From assembly GCA_934565775.1 (NCBI GenBank), contig CAKTIN010000001.1, positions 1 to 64,000 of the forward strand: DNA of 64,000 nt. Reading direction: 5' to 3'. Positions 42,732-51,936 of the stretch are shown piece by piece. Source of the DNA: an uncultured Oscillospiraceae bacterium (GTDB lineage Bacteria; Bacillota; Clostridia; Oscillospirales; Oscillospiraceae). The notes beneath the pieces are model-generated. The model searched no databases. It saw only the letters and a list, made by a program, of their open reading frames with translations, and had not been told where the DNA came from. The position numbers and the translations under genes are program-made. Position 1 is the first letter of the stretch; each line of letters starts with the position of its first letter.

Positions 42732-43813
42732 AACGGATTTTGATTCTGGCGAACCACAGCGGCGGGCTGTATGATTTCCGAAAGGACCTGATTTGCGCCT
42801 TGCGGAAAAACGCGGAGGTCATTGCCGCCGTGCCCCGGAACGACCGGTGGGAGGACCTGTGCGCCATTGCGGACCGGGTCATTGCTTTGCCCATCGACCG
42901 GCGGGGGATGAACCCCCTCCGGGATGGCAAGCTCTTCCGGCAGTACCGGGCGCTTCTGCGGGAGGTCCGGCCGGATCTGGTGCTGACCTATACCATCAAG
43001 CCGAATATTTACGGCGGCCTGGCCTGCCGGTTGGCCCGCGTCCCCTACGCGGTGAACATCACCGGCCTGGGCAGCGCCATTGAAAACGGCGGCTGGGTCC
43101 GGCGGCTGGTGCTGGGGCTGTATAAGCCTGCCCTGAAGGGCGCCCGGGTGGTGTTCTTCGAGAACGCCGGGAACCGGGACGCTCTGACCGCCACGGGGGT
43201 GGTGCCCCAGGGCCGGGACGTGGTGCTTCACGGCGCGGGGGTCAATCTGACGGACTTCCCCTATGCCCCCTACCCCAAGACGGAGCCGGTGCGGTTCCTG
43301 TTTGTGGGCCGGGTCATGCGGGAGAAGGGCGTGGACGAGCTGTTCGCTGCCGCCCGGCGGATGAAGGAGACCTTCGGCGGCCGGGTGGAGATCGCTGTGG
43401 CCGGGTCCTTTGAGGAGTCCTATAAGCCCCAAATGGACGAGCTGGCCCAGGCGGGAATTCTGACCTATCTGGGCTACCGGTCGGATATGAAGGCCGTCTA
43501 TGCCGGCGCCCACTGCGTGGTGCTGCCGTCTTATCACGAGGGAATGTCCAACGTGCTGCTGGAGGCCGCGGCCACCGGCCGCCCGCTGATTACCAGCGAC
43601 GTCCCGGGCTGCCGGGAGGCCGTGGAGCCCGGGGTGAGTGGGATGCTCTGCCCCGCCCGGGACGCCGGGGCCCTGTATGAGGCCATGAAGCGCATGGCGG
43701 AGCTTTCTGCCCAAGAGCGGGAGGAGATGGGCCGCCGGGGCCGGGAACGGATGGAGCGGAGCTTCGGCAAGGAGCGGGTCGTGGAGGAAACGATCCGGCA
43801 TTTGGGGATCTAG
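42728..43813 (+). CDS. Glycosyltransferase family 4 (PglA-like)
   Basis: 361-residue GT-B enzyme. The N-terminal domain begins RILILANHSGGLYDFRKDL and includes TYTIKPNIYGGL and NITGLGSAIENGG. The C-terminal nucleotide-sugar domain has FLFVGRVMREKGVDEL, VVLPSYHEGMSNVLLEAAATGRP and the conserved E-x7-E region in SYHEGMSNVLLE. This arrangement resembles PglA, which adds the second sugar to undecaprenyl-PP-linked bacillosamine. High GC, following the AT-rich ATP-grasp gene. Confidence 0.9.
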   Translation: MKRILILANHSGGLYDFRKDLICALRKNAEVIAAVPRNDRWEDLCAIADRVIALPIDRRGMNPLRDGKLFRQYRALLREVRPDLVLTYTIKPNIYGGLACRLARVPYAVNITGLGSAIENGGWVRRLVLGLYKPALKGARVVFFENAGNRDALTATGVVPQGRDVVLHGAGVNLTDFPYAPYPKTEPVRFLFVGRVMREKGVDELFAAARRMKETFGGRVEIAVAGSFEESYKPQMDELAQAGILTYLGYRSDMKAVYAGAHCVVLPSYHEGMSNVLLEAAATGRPLITSDVPGCREAVEPGVSGMLCPARDAGALYEAMKRMAELSAQEREEMGRRGRERMERSFGKERVVEETIRHLGI

Positions 43814-43814
43814 C

Positions 43815-44933
43815 ATGAAGGAATTAGTGGTTCTGCTTTTGGCGGCTGTGGCCCTGGCCTGGTGCGCCGACCATATGAGCTTCGGCAGCCTCCGGGAGGA
43901 GAAGCCCCACCGGGCGATCTTCTTTACCGTCCTGCTGATCCTGCTGCTGGGGGGCTACGCCGGGCTGCGGACAAGGTACAACGATACCGGCGCGTACCGC
44001 CACGCCTATGAGACAATGCAGGCGGGGGCAGCGGGGCAGATGTCCCTGAAGATCGGCGCCAATCCCCTGTTCAACGTGGTCAACGGCTGGCTGAAGGGTC
44101 TGGGGGTCTCCACCCAGAATTTTCTGATGTTCTGGGCCCTGCTGACTGTGGGGGGCTATCTGCTGTTTCTGCACTGGCATGGGACCGACTATCCCCTGAC
44201 CGTGTTCCTTTTTATCGTGACGGGGTGCTATACCTTTGTATTCGCGGGGATCAAGCAGGCGGCGGCCATGGCTTTTGCCGCTGTGGGGGTGCATTTTGCC
44301 CTGAAGCGGAAGTGGGTGCTCTATGGGCTCCTGCTGGCGGCGGGGGTGTGCATCCACCCGTATACGCTGCTGTATTTTCTGGTCCCGGTGCTGCTGTTCC
44401 GCCCCTGGAGCCGGAGGACCTATGTGCTGCTGGGCCTGGCGGTCTGCGCCGGGTTCCTGCTTCAGCCCCTGATCGGCACGCTGGTGGATATTACCGCCAT
44501 GATGGGCAAGGAGTACACGGTGGACTCCTTTACCGGAGAGGGCGTGAACCTGTTCCGGGTGCTGGTGTGCAATGTGCCCACCCTGCTGTCCTGGCTCTAC
44601 CGCAGGCAGCTCTTCGAGGACAGCACCCGGGAGGAGAACCTGATGGTGAACCTGGCCATGCTCAACGGCGCGATCATGTTCGTGGGCCTGTTCGGAACGG
44701 CGAACTATTTTGGCCGCCTGGCCAATTACTTTCTGCTGTTCCAGTCCGTGAGCCTGCCCTGGATGGTGAAGAAGATTGGCGGCCGGGATGGCAGAACGCT
44801 GACCATTTTTATGGTTTTGGGCTACAGCGCCTATTTCTATTACGCGAACGCGATCAATCAGCCCTTTGACCAGGGCTTCGCCCGGCTGACCGTCGCGGAA
44901 TACCTTGCACAGTGGGGAGGAAACGCGCCTTGA
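43815..44933 (+). CDS. EpsG-family polysaccharide polymerase (Wzy-like)
   Basis: 372-residue membrane protein with about ten hydrophobic helices. A periplasmic-loop motif of EpsG/Wzy proteins is visible in GGYAGLRTRYNDTGAYRHAYETM near residues 48-70, abbreviated. KQAAAMAFAAVGVHFALKRKW and CIHPYTLLYFLVPV further match EpsG. It would polymerise the lipid-linked repeat units on the outer face of the membrane. The gene starts 1 bp after the GT4 gene stop and ends overlapping the next GT2 start. Confidence 0.85.
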   Translation: MKELVVLLLAAVALAWCADHMSFGSLREEKPHRAIFFTVLLILLLGGYAGLRTRYNDTGAYRHAYETMQAGAAGQMSLKIGANPLFNVVNGWLKGLGVSTQNFLMFWALLTVGGYLLFLHWHGTDYPLTVFLFIVTGCYTFVFAGIKQAAAMAFAAVGVHFALKRKWVLYGLLLAAGVCIHPYTLLYFLVPVLLFRPWSRRTYVLLGLAVCAGFLLQPLIGTLVDITAMMGKEYTVDSFTGEGVNLFRVLVCNVPTLLSWLYRRQLFEDSTREENLMVNLAMLNGAIMFVGLFGTANYFGRLANYFLLFQSVSLPWMVKKIGGRDGRTLTIFMVLGYSAYFYYANAINQPFDQGFARLTVAEYLAQWGGNAP

Positions 44934-45970
44934 CGGAAAGGGAGAAGATCAGCGTTATCATACCCGTCTATAACGTGGAGGCCTATTTGCCCCAGTGTCT
45001 GGACAGCGTATTGGGGCAGACCTATGGCAACCTGGAGATTCTGTGCGTGGATGACGGCGCGACGGACCGCAGCGGGGAGATTCTGGACCGCTATGCGGAG
45101 CAGGATTCCAGAATGCGGGTTTTTCACACCAAAAACGCCGGCATTTCCACCGCGAGAAACCTGGCGCTGGAGCAGGCGGAGGGGACCTGGGTCCTCTTTG
45201 TGGACGGGGATGATTGGATCGACCCGGAGACCTGCGAAAAGGCGCTGGAGCAGCAGAGGCTGACCGGGGCGGATCTGGTGATGTGGCCCTATATTCGGGA
45301 GTTTCCGGACCGCAGCGCGCCCAAGGTGATTTTCCCGGAGCGAAGGGTCTTTGAGGAAGCGGACTGCCGGCAGCTGTATCGCCGCATGATCGGGCCGCTG
45401 GGGCAGGAGCTTGCCCGGCCGGAAAATGCGGATGCTCTGTGTACCGCCTGGGGAAAGCTGTATCGCCGGGATTGGATCCTGGAGCGCGGGCTCCGCTTTG
45501 TGCCGCTGGAGAGAATCGGGTCCTATGAGGACGGAATTTTCAATTTGTATTATCTTGCCGCTGTGCGCCGGGCGGTTTATGTCCCGGCCTATTGGAATCA
45601 CTACAGGAAGGGAACCGGCGTGACCGCGACCTTCCGCCCGAGGCTTCGGGCCCAATGGGGGAATCTGTTTGCGCAGATGCAGCAGTACCTGACACAGAAC
45701 CGGCTGGGCAGCGACTTTCAGCAGGCGCTGAACAATCGGATCAGCCTGAGTATCATTGGCCTGGGGCTGAACGCCCTGGCTCTGCCGAAGGGACAGGCCC
45801 GGCGGGAGGTTCGGGAGATTTTGTCGGATCCGGTCTACCGGGCCGCCATTCGGACGCTGCCCATGGGGAAGCTTCCCCTCCATTGGTGGGTGTTCTTTGC
45901 TTGCTGTAAGCTGCGCTTTTCGGCGGGGGTATTCTTTTTGCTAAACTGTATGAAGAGGGTGATGGGATGA
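44930..45970 (+). CDS. Glycosyltransferase family 2
   Basis: 346-residue GT-A enzyme. The UDP-sugar domain is in the first ~110 residues: ISVIIPVYNVEAYLPQCLDS, CVDDGATDRSGEIL, NAGISTARNLALEQAEG and VDGDDWIDPE (DxD-type metal site). The C-terminal part is EpsJ-like. TTG at 44930 is the chosen start because GGGGAGGAAACGCGCC lies directly before it; an in-frame GTG at 44912 is an alternative. It overlaps EpsG (TTGA) and the next gene by 4 bp. Confidence 0.88.
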   Translation: MTEREKISVIIPVYNVEAYLPQCLDSVLGQTYGNLEILCVDDGATDRSGEILDRYAEQDSRMRVFHTKNAGISTARNLALEQAEGTWVLFVDGDDWIDPETCEKALEQQRLTGADLVMWPYIREFPDRSAPKVIFPERRVFEEADCRQLYRRMIGPLGQELARPENADALCTAWGKLYRRDWILERGLRFVPLERIGSYEDGIFNLYYLAAVRRAVYVPAYWNHYRKGTGVTATFRPRLRAQWGNLFAQMQQYLTQNRLGSDFQQALNNRISLSIIGLGLNALALPKGQARREVREILSDPVYRAAIRTLPMGKLPLHWWVFFACCKLRFSAGVFFLLNCMKRVMG

Positions 45971-47097
45971 GCCAGACGCAGGACGGCCCGATCCGGGTTC
46001 TGAATTTGTTTACCATAATGGACCGGGGCGGCGCGGAGACCATGGTCATGAATTATTACCGCAAGATCGACCGGTCAAAGGTCCAGTTTGACTTTCTGGT
46101 CCACCGCCAGCAGCGGGGGGCCTATGAGGATGAAATTGAAGCGCTGGGCGGGCGCATTTACCGGATGAGCCCCATTTATCCCCAGAATTTCAGAAAATAC
46201 AAGAAGGAGCTCCGAGCCTTTTTCCAGGAGCACCCGGAGTACCGGATCATTCATGCCCATATGTCGGAGCTGGGGTATTTTGCCTTTCGGGAGGCGGCCC
46301 GGCAGGGGGTGCCCGTGCGGATCTGCCATGCCCATAACGCGCCTCACGGCTTTGACCTGAAGATGATCGTGCGGACCTACTTCAAAAAGCGCATGATGCC
46401 CTATGTGACCCATCTGTTTATGTGCGGGATCGAGTCCGGCCGCTGGCTTTTTGGGGAGGAAAACGAGAGCCGCTTTATCATGCTGAATAACGCTATAGAC
46501 GCGGCGGCATATGCCTACGACCCCCGGCGGCGGCAGGCGGTCCGGCAGGACCTGGGGCTGACCGGGGAGCTTGTGGTGGGCCATGTGGGCCGGTTCAACA
46601 AGCAGAAGAACCACCCCTTCCTGATCGAGCTGTTTGCCGCCCTGCTGAAGCGGGAGCCCAACGCGGTGCTGCTGCTGGTGGGCGGCGGAGAGGACCAGCC
46701 CAGGATCGAGCAGAAGGTCCGGGACCTGGGGATCGCGGAGCGGGTGCGCTTCCTGGGGGTCCGCAGCGATGTGGCGGATTTGATGCAGGCCATGGATGTG
46801 TTCGCCTTTCCCTCTTTGTTTGAGGGGCTTCCGGTGACCATGGTGGAGGCCCAGGCCGCCGGGCTCCCCTGCCTGATTTCCGACGGGATTCCCAAAGAAT
46901 GTATTTTGACCCATGGACTTGTGGAGATCGTGCCTCTGGCGGCGGGACCGGAGGCCTGGGCGGAGCGGGTGCTGGAGAAACGGAATTTCCCCCGTACGGA
47001 CCGCCGGGCGGAGATTGCCGCTCATGGCTTTGACATCGCGACCGAAGCCGTAAAACTACAGGAGTTTTATCAGAATGCTTATGAACAAACCTGCTGA
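45967..47097 (+). CDS. Glycosyltransferase family 4 (EpsF-like)
   Basis: 376-residue GT-B glycosyltransferase. It begins RVLNLFTIMDRGGAETMVMNYYRKI and has the acceptor-side HAHMSELGYFAF and CHAHNAPHGFDL. The donor domain includes VVGHVGRFNKQKNHPFLIELF, LLLVGGGEDQPRIEQ, and FAFPSLFEGLPVTMVEAQAAGLPCLIS. This pattern matches EpsF and related capsular transferases. It overlaps both neighbouring glycosyltransferase genes. Confidence 0.9.
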   Translation: MSQTQDGPIRVLNLFTIMDRGGAETMVMNYYRKIDRSKVQFDFLVHRQQRGAYEDEIEALGGRIYRMSPIYPQNFRKYKKELRAFFQEHPEYRIIHAHMSELGYFAFREAARQGVPVRICHAHNAPHGFDLKMIVRTYFKKRMMPYVTHLFMCGIESGRWLFGEENESRFIMLNNAIDAAAYAYDPRRRQAVRQDLGLTGELVVGHVGRFNKQKNHPFLIELFAALLKREPNAVLLLVGGGEDQPRIEQKVRDLGIAERVRFLGVRSDVADLMQAMDVFAFPSLFEGLPVTMVEAQAAGLPCLISDGIPKECILTHGLVEIVPLAAGPEAWAERVLEKRNFPRTDRRAEIAAHGFDIATEAVKLQEFYQNAYEQTC

Positions 47098-47983
47098 GCC
47101 GGTCTTGACGGTTTTTACACCGGCCTATAACCGGGCCCATACCCTCCCCCGGACCTATGAGAGCCTTTGCCGCCAGAGCTGCAAGGATTTCCTCTGGCTG
47201 ATCGTGGACGACGGGTCTACGGATGAGACTGCCGCCCTGGTAAGGCAGTGGCAGAGCCGGGACAACGGCTTCGCGATCGAATACCGGTACAAGGAAAACG
47301 GCGGAATGCACACCGCGCATAACGTGGCCTATGCCAACATCCATACGGAGCTGAATACCTGCATCGACTCGGACGACGCTCTGGCCGAGGGCGCGGTGGA
47401 GAGCATCCTGCGCAAATGGGAGCAGGTCCGGGATCAGGGCTACGCGGGGCTCATCGGCCTGGACGCGGATTTTGAGGGGCATATCATCGGCAAGGGCTTT
47501 CCGGAGGGCATGACCCAGACCACCCTTTCCGGCTATTACGCCCAGGGCGGCGCCGGGGATAAGAAGCTGGTCTACCGGACGGATATTATAAATGCCTATC
47601 CGGAGTACCCCGTGTTTGAGAGGGAAAAGTATGTGAGCCTGGCCTATAAGTACCTGCTGATCGATCAGGACTATAAGCTGGCGGTGCTGGACAAGGTCCT
47701 GTGCAACGTGGAGTACCAGCAGGACGGCTCCAGCCTGAATATGTACCGGCAGTATTACAAAAATCCCCGGGGCTTCGCCTTTTGGCGGACGGTGCAGATG
47801 CGCTATCCGGAGTCGTCCAAGCGGCTGGTGATGGATTGCATCCACTACTGCTCCAGCAGCCAGCTGGCCGGGAACCGGCATTATATCCGGGAATCCCCCA
47901 AAAAGCTGCTGACTGTGCTCTGCACGCCTGCGGGGTGGGTGCTGACCGGGGTGATTCGGAGAAAAAACCGGGAGCGGGTCTAG
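47075..47983 (+). CDS. Glycosyltransferase family 2 (capsular type)
   Basis: 302 residues. The GT-A domain shows LTVFTPAYNRAHTLPRTYESL, LIVDDGSTDETAALV and CIDSDDALAEGAVE as the metal-binding site. The second half (KLVYRTDIINAYPEYPVFEREKYV, abbreviated) resembles glycosyltransferases of exopolysaccharide loci acting on internal repeat-unit sugars. It begins inside the upstream gene by 23 bp and ends 12 bp before the next. Confidence 0.87.
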   Translation: MLMNKPAEPVLTVFTPAYNRAHTLPRTYESLCRQSCKDFLWLIVDDGSTDETAALVRQWQSRDNGFAIEYRYKENGGMHTAHNVAYANIHTELNTCIDSDDALAEGAVESILRKWEQVRDQGYAGLIGLDADFEGHIIGKGFPEGMTQTTLSGYYAQGGAGDKKLVYRTDIINAYPEYPVFEREKYVSLAYKYLLIDQDYKLAVLDKVLCNVEYQQDGSSLNMYRQYYKNPRGFAFWRTVQMRYPESSKRLVMDCIHYCSSSQLAGNRHYIRESPKKLLTVLCTPAGWVLTGVIRRKNRERV

Positions 47984-47995
47984 GAGGACGCAGCC

Positions 47996-49006
47996 TTGCA
48001 GGAAGAGAAAAAAATATCGGTCTGTATCCCGTTTTACAATCTGGAGGCCTATGCCGGGCGCTGCCTGGATTCCGTGCTTGGCAATACCTACCGGAACCTG
48101 GAGGTGCTATGCGTCGATGACGGCAGCACCGACCGCACCCGGGAGATTTTAAGCGCCTATGCGGCGCGGGACAGCCGCGTGCAGGTCATAGAAAAGGAAA
48201 ACGGCGGACTTGTCTCCGCGCGGAACGCCGCGATCGACCGGATCACCGGGGACTTCACTGCGTTTATAGACGGGGACGATTGGGTCCATGCCCGGTATTT
48301 TGAACGGTTGATGGCGGTGCAGCACAGCAGCGGCGCGGATGTGGTGATCTGCGATTATGAACCGTGCAGCGAGCGGACAGCGGATGCGCCCCTGCCCGAA
48401 GGCGAGATCCCCTACCGGAGCTTTGGCGTGGAGGGCACGCTGAAGTTCTGGCGGGCAAGAACCCTGCTATGGGGGCGAATCTATGCAAGCGGCCTGGTAC
48501 GCGGAGTCCACGGACCCGAGGAGATCTCCATGGGGGAGGACAGCGTGTTCAACCTGCTGTTTTTGTGCAGAAGCGAGCAGACGCGGATCGCTGTTACGGA
48601 GGAAAAGCTGTACCGCTATTTCCAGCGGGAGGGCTCCTTGGTACATACCCAGAGCCACGGAGCAAAGATCCGGGTGGCGCTCTACTGGAAGGAGCACTAC
48701 GACGCCATCGGCGCCCGGGCCGGGCGGCAGATCGTGCTGCATGAGATGCTGCGGGACCTGCTCTCTTACCGCTATCTGGAGATGTTTCGGCCCGGCCGGG
48801 CCGAGCGGAAAGCGTGCTGTGCCGGCCTGTATGCCTTTTGCGGAGCGCGCTGGGCGGAAGCCGGGCTGCCCCTGCGGGAGCGGCTGCGGTACCGGCTGCT
48901 GTACCGGGTGCCGGCTGCCTACCGTTTCGGCCGGATATTGGCAGACCCGTCCCTGCTGAAGTGGGAGCGGGCGGAGAGAAGCAGAGAAAGGGAGCGCCAT
49001 GGGTAA
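47996..49006 (+). CDS. Glycosyltransferase family 2
   Basis: 336 residues with the GT-A core ISVCIPFYNLEAYAGRCLDS, CVDDGSTDRTREIL, NGGLVSARNAAIDRITGDF and IDGDDWVHARYFE. The start is TTG with GGAGGACGCAGCC upstream. The C-terminal third is Arg-rich and helical. It overlaps the next gene by 8 bp. The sugar transferred cannot be deduced. Confidence 0.87.
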   Translation: MQEEKKISVCIPFYNLEAYAGRCLDSVLGNTYRNLEVLCVDDGSTDRTREILSAYAARDSRVQVIEKENGGLVSARNAAIDRITGDFTAFIDGDDWVHARYFERLMAVQHSSGADVVICDYEPCSERTADAPLPEGEIPYRSFGVEGTLKFWRARTLLWGRIYASGLVRGVHGPEEISMGEDSVFNLLFLCRSEQTRIAVTEEKLYRYFQREGSLVHTQSHGAKIRVALYWKEHYDAIGARAGRQIVLHEMLRDLLSYRYLEMFRPGRAERKACCAGLYAFCGARWAEAGLPLRERLRYRLLYRVPAAYRFGRILADPSLLKWERAERSRERERHG

Positions 49007-50189
49007 CTCGATTCTAATTGTATCCCAGGCTATGGAGCTGGGCGGCGTGGAGCGGAGCCTGCTGGGGTTGCTGGACGCCATCGACTATGAGCGCTATGAC
49101 GTGGACCTTTTCCTGATGCGCCACACCGGGGAGCTGCTGCCCTATCTGAACGCCAAAGTCAACCTTCTACCGGAGATTCCGCAGTATGCGTCGTTGGCTG
49201 TGCCGATGGCGTCGCTCCTCAAAACCGGGCAATTCGGCGTGCTTTGCGGGCGACTGCGGGGAAAGCTTACGGCGCGGCACTTTGAGAAGGGGCACCCCGG
49301 CGAGAAGCCCTCCGTTACGGCCCTGACCTATAGCCACCGGTATACCCTGCCGTATATGCCGCAGATTTCGGACAAAACGTATGATCTTGCGATCAGCTTC
49401 CTGACCCCGCACTATTTTGCGCGGGAACGGGTCAAGGCAAAAAAGTATGCAGCCTGGATCCATACGGACTATACGGCGATTTCCTTTGACCGGGCAGCGG
49501 AGCTTGCCATGTGGGGGGCCTACGACGCCATATGCGGCGTTTCCCAGGAGGTCAGCCGGGGCTTCGCCCAGGTATTTCCCACCCTGGCCGGGCGGGTGCG
49601 GACCGTGGAAAACATCCTGCCGGAGGCGCTGATCCGGTCGCAGGCCCGGCAGCCCCAGACGGAGATCCCGGCAGAGGGCCTGTCGCTGCTCTCCGTGGGG
49701 CGGTTCTGCGACGCGAAGAATTTCGACAATGTGCCGGATATTTGCCGCCGGCTGGTGGGCATGGGGCTGGATGTAAAGTGGTACCTCATCGGCTACGGCG
49801 GGGACGAAGGGCTGATCCGGCAAAGGATTGCCGAGGCCGGGATGGAGGACCGGGTCCTCATCCTGGGGAAGAAGGACAACCCCTACCCCTATATGCGGGC
49901 GTGCGCGCTGTATGTGCAGCCATCCCGCTATGAGGGCAAGGCCGTCACCGTGCGCGAGGCGCAGCTGCTGGGCAAGCCCGTGGTTATCACAAACTACGCC
50001 ACCTCGGCCAGCCAGCTGACCGACGGAGTGGACGGCGTGATCGTGCCCCTGGACAACGAGGGCTGTGCCGCCGGGATCGCCGCCCTGCTCCGGGACCCCG
50101 GGCGCATGGCCCGGCTGGCGGAGAACTGCGAGGCCCGGGATTATACCAACCGCCGGGAGATCGAGAAAATTTACGGGCTTATGGAGTGA
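48999..50189 (+). CDS. Glycosyltransferase family 4
   Basis: 396-residue GT-B protein. N-terminal NSILIVSQAMELGGVERSLLGLLD has the Gly-Gly acceptor loop. The donor half shows LSLLSVGRFCDAKNFDNVPDI, YLIGYGGDEGLIRQRI and YVQPSRYEGKAVTVREAQLLGKPVV with the E-x7-E-like motif. The middle region (about 60-140) contains an insertion rich in basic residues. It lies between high-GC GT2 genes and the AT-rich acyltransferase. Confidence 0.88.
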   Translation: MGNSILIVSQAMELGGVERSLLGLLDAIDYERYDVDLFLMRHTGELLPYLNAKVNLLPEIPQYASLAVPMASLLKTGQFGVLCGRLRGKLTARHFEKGHPGEKPSVTALTYSHRYTLPYMPQISDKTYDLAISFLTPHYFARERVKAKKYAAWIHTDYTAISFDRAAELAMWGAYDAICGVSQEVSRGFAQVFPTLAGRVRTVENILPEALIRSQARQPQTEIPAEGLSLLSVGRFCDAKNFDNVPDICRRLVGMGLDVKWYLIGYGGDEGLIRQRIAEAGMEDRVLILGKKDNPYPYMRACALYVQPSRYEGKAVTVREAQLLGKPVVITNYATSASQLTDGVDGVIVPLDNEGCAAGIAALLRDPGRMARLAENCEARDYTNRREIEKIYGLME

Positions 50190-50193
50190 AAAA

Positions 50194-51213
50194 ATGACAA
50201 AGCAAAAGTCACGGGTGCTGAAGGGTGCTGCAATCCTTTCCATGCTGATGCTCCACCTTTTTTGCAGAAAGGCGAATCTTCCATATACACCACTGTTATG
50301 GGTTGGGGGTACGCCGCTCATTTACTATTTTGGCCTATTTGGGGATGTTTGCGTGGCAATGTTTTGCTTTATCAGCGGCTATGCCCATGAGCTCCAATTT
50401 GAAAAAGCGGTCCCGGGAAGGGAGAGATGGAAGCATCTTCTAAAGTTCCTGATTTCTTTTTGGGTGATTGCAATTATGACGGCTGTTACCGGGATGATAA
50501 TACGGGATGAAAGAATTCCTGGAAGTTTAGAGGAATTCCTGCTGAATTTCTTCGCGATTAGAAATAGCTATAACGGGGCTTGGTGGTATGTAAATACTTA
50601 CATTCTACTGATCCTCCTCCAGCCGCTTTCCTGCCAACTTGTGCGGCGGCTTCCGGCTTGGCTTGCGGGTTTGTTTGCCTTTGCTTTCTATACTGTTGGC
50701 TATGGGATCCGTTTTTTCGGTTGGGGAGCAAGTTCGCTGTCGGTCCTTTCCTGGGCTATTATGCGGGTTGGGCTTTTGGGAACGTCCTATTTTCCGTATC
50801 TTATCGGGATGCTATTCGCTAAAAATAATATCTTAAACTTACTATACAAAAAAACGATCAATATGAACCATGCGTGCCTATATGTAGTAAGCATCGCCGT
50901 AGTTGTGGGAATGCTGGTGTTTCATGCCTTTGTGCAGTCCCTTTATATTGCAGCTTTTACAGCAATTGCCATAATTTCCATTCTTTGTGTGCTGCCGCTG
51001 CCGACCTGGATAGAACGGGGGTTGGCCTATTTAGGAGTGCATTCAGGTAACATTTGGCTGGTTCATATGTTCTTTTATGCGAATTTATTTGAAGGATTTG
51101 TGTTTCGGGCAAAGTATCCGGTCCTGATTTTCCTGCTTCTGCTTGCCTTGTCTCTTGCGGTTTCCTACGTGGTGAATTGGCTGAGCAGACCAATACAAAA
51201 GCTTGTGAGGTAA
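50194..51213 (+). CDS. Acyltransferase family 3 membrane protein
   Basis: 339-residue integral membrane O-acyltransferase of the OafA/NodX type, which decorates polysaccharide with acetyl or similar groups. It opens RVLKGAAILSMLMLHLFCRK, holding the His-containing first helix. FGDVCVAMFCFISGYAHEL in helix 2 and WWYVNTYILLILLQPLSC are typical. About ten membrane spans follow. Start ATG 50194 is 2 bp after the preceding stop; the ribosome-binding site is weak. Codon use is AT-rich compared with neighbours, which suggests separate ancestry. Confidence 0.85.
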   Translation: MTKQKSRVLKGAAILSMLMLHLFCRKANLPYTPLLWVGGTPLIYYFGLFGDVCVAMFCFISGYAHELQFEKAVPGRERWKHLLKFLISFWVIAIMTAVTGMIIRDERIPGSLEEFLLNFFAIRNSYNGAWWYVNTYILLILLQPLSCQLVRRLPAWLAGLFAFAFYTVGYGIRFFGWGASSLSVLSWAIMRVGLLGTSYFPYLIGMLFAKNNILNLLYKKTINMNHACLYVVSIAVVVGMLVFHAFVQSLYIAAFTAIAIISILCVLPLPTWIERGLAYLGVHSGNIWLVHMFFYANLFEGFVFRAKYPVLIFLLLLALSLAVSYVVNWLSRPIQKLVR

Positions 51214-51219
51214 GGCGTT

Positions 51220-51936
51220 ATGATTCCCAAAATCATTCACTATTGTTGGTTCGGTCGGGGGGAGAAGCCGCCCAAGGCACAGAAGTGCATCGACAGCTGG
51301 AAGCGGTTCTGCCCGGACTTTGAGATCCGGGAGTGGAATGAGGATAATTGCGACTTTCAGGCGATTCCCTTTATGGCGGAGGCCTATGCGGCGAAAAAAT
51401 TTGCCTTCGTGTCGGACGTGATGCGCCTGCTGGTGCTGGAGCAGTACGGCGGCGTGTATTTTGACACGGATGTGGAGGTCCTGCGGGACTTTACCCCCCT
51501 GCTGGGGGACGAGGGCTTCCTGGGCTTTGAAAACGACCGGTTCGTCAACAGCGGGCAGGTTTTCGGGGCCCAGGCCCACCACCGTGTGGTGCGGGCCATG
51601 ATCGAGGCCTACCGGACCCTGTCTTACACCGGGCCGGACGGCGCGCCCGCCCCTACCGGCTGCCCGGTGGTGAATACCCGGGTGCTGGAGGACTTCGGCC
51701 TGAAGGCCGATGGAAGCGAGCAGCAGGTGGCGGGGATCCACGTGTATCCGGCGGCGTATTTTAACCCGCTGGACAGCGTGACCGGGCGGCTGCGCAAGAC
51801 CCCCTGCACCTATTCGATCCACTGGTATTCCATGAGCTGGCTGCCGAAGCACCGGCGGATCCGGGCGCGGCTGGGCCGGGTCCTGCGCCGTCTGACGGGG
51901 AGAGGAAAAATGGGAGATGAAGAAAGCAATGGATGA
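51220..51936 (+). CDS. Glycosyltransferase family 32 (OCH1-like capsular transferase)
   Basis: 238 residues beginning IPKIIHYCWFGRGEKPPKAQ, the classic opening of the DXD-type Gly_transf_sug family. FAFVSDVMRLLVLEQYGGVYFDTDVEVLRD has the DxD metal site in DTD, listed in parts. PTGCPVVNTRVLEDF and CTYSIHWYSMSW follow. Such enzymes add hexoses (often galactose or mannose) in capsule synthesis. Its end overlaps LicD by 20 bp. Confidence 0.9.
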   Translation: MIPKIIHYCWFGRGEKPPKAQKCIDSWKRFCPDFEIREWNEDNCDFQAIPFMAEAYAAKKFAFVSDVMRLLVLEQYGGVYFDTDVEVLRDFTPLLGDEGFLGFENDRFVNSGQVFGAQAHHRVVRAMIEAYRTLSYTGPDGAPAPTGCPVVNTRVLEDFGLKADGSEQQVAGIHVYPAAYFNPLDSVTGRLRKTPCTYSIHWYSMSWLPKHRRIRARLGRVLRRLTGRGKMGDEESNG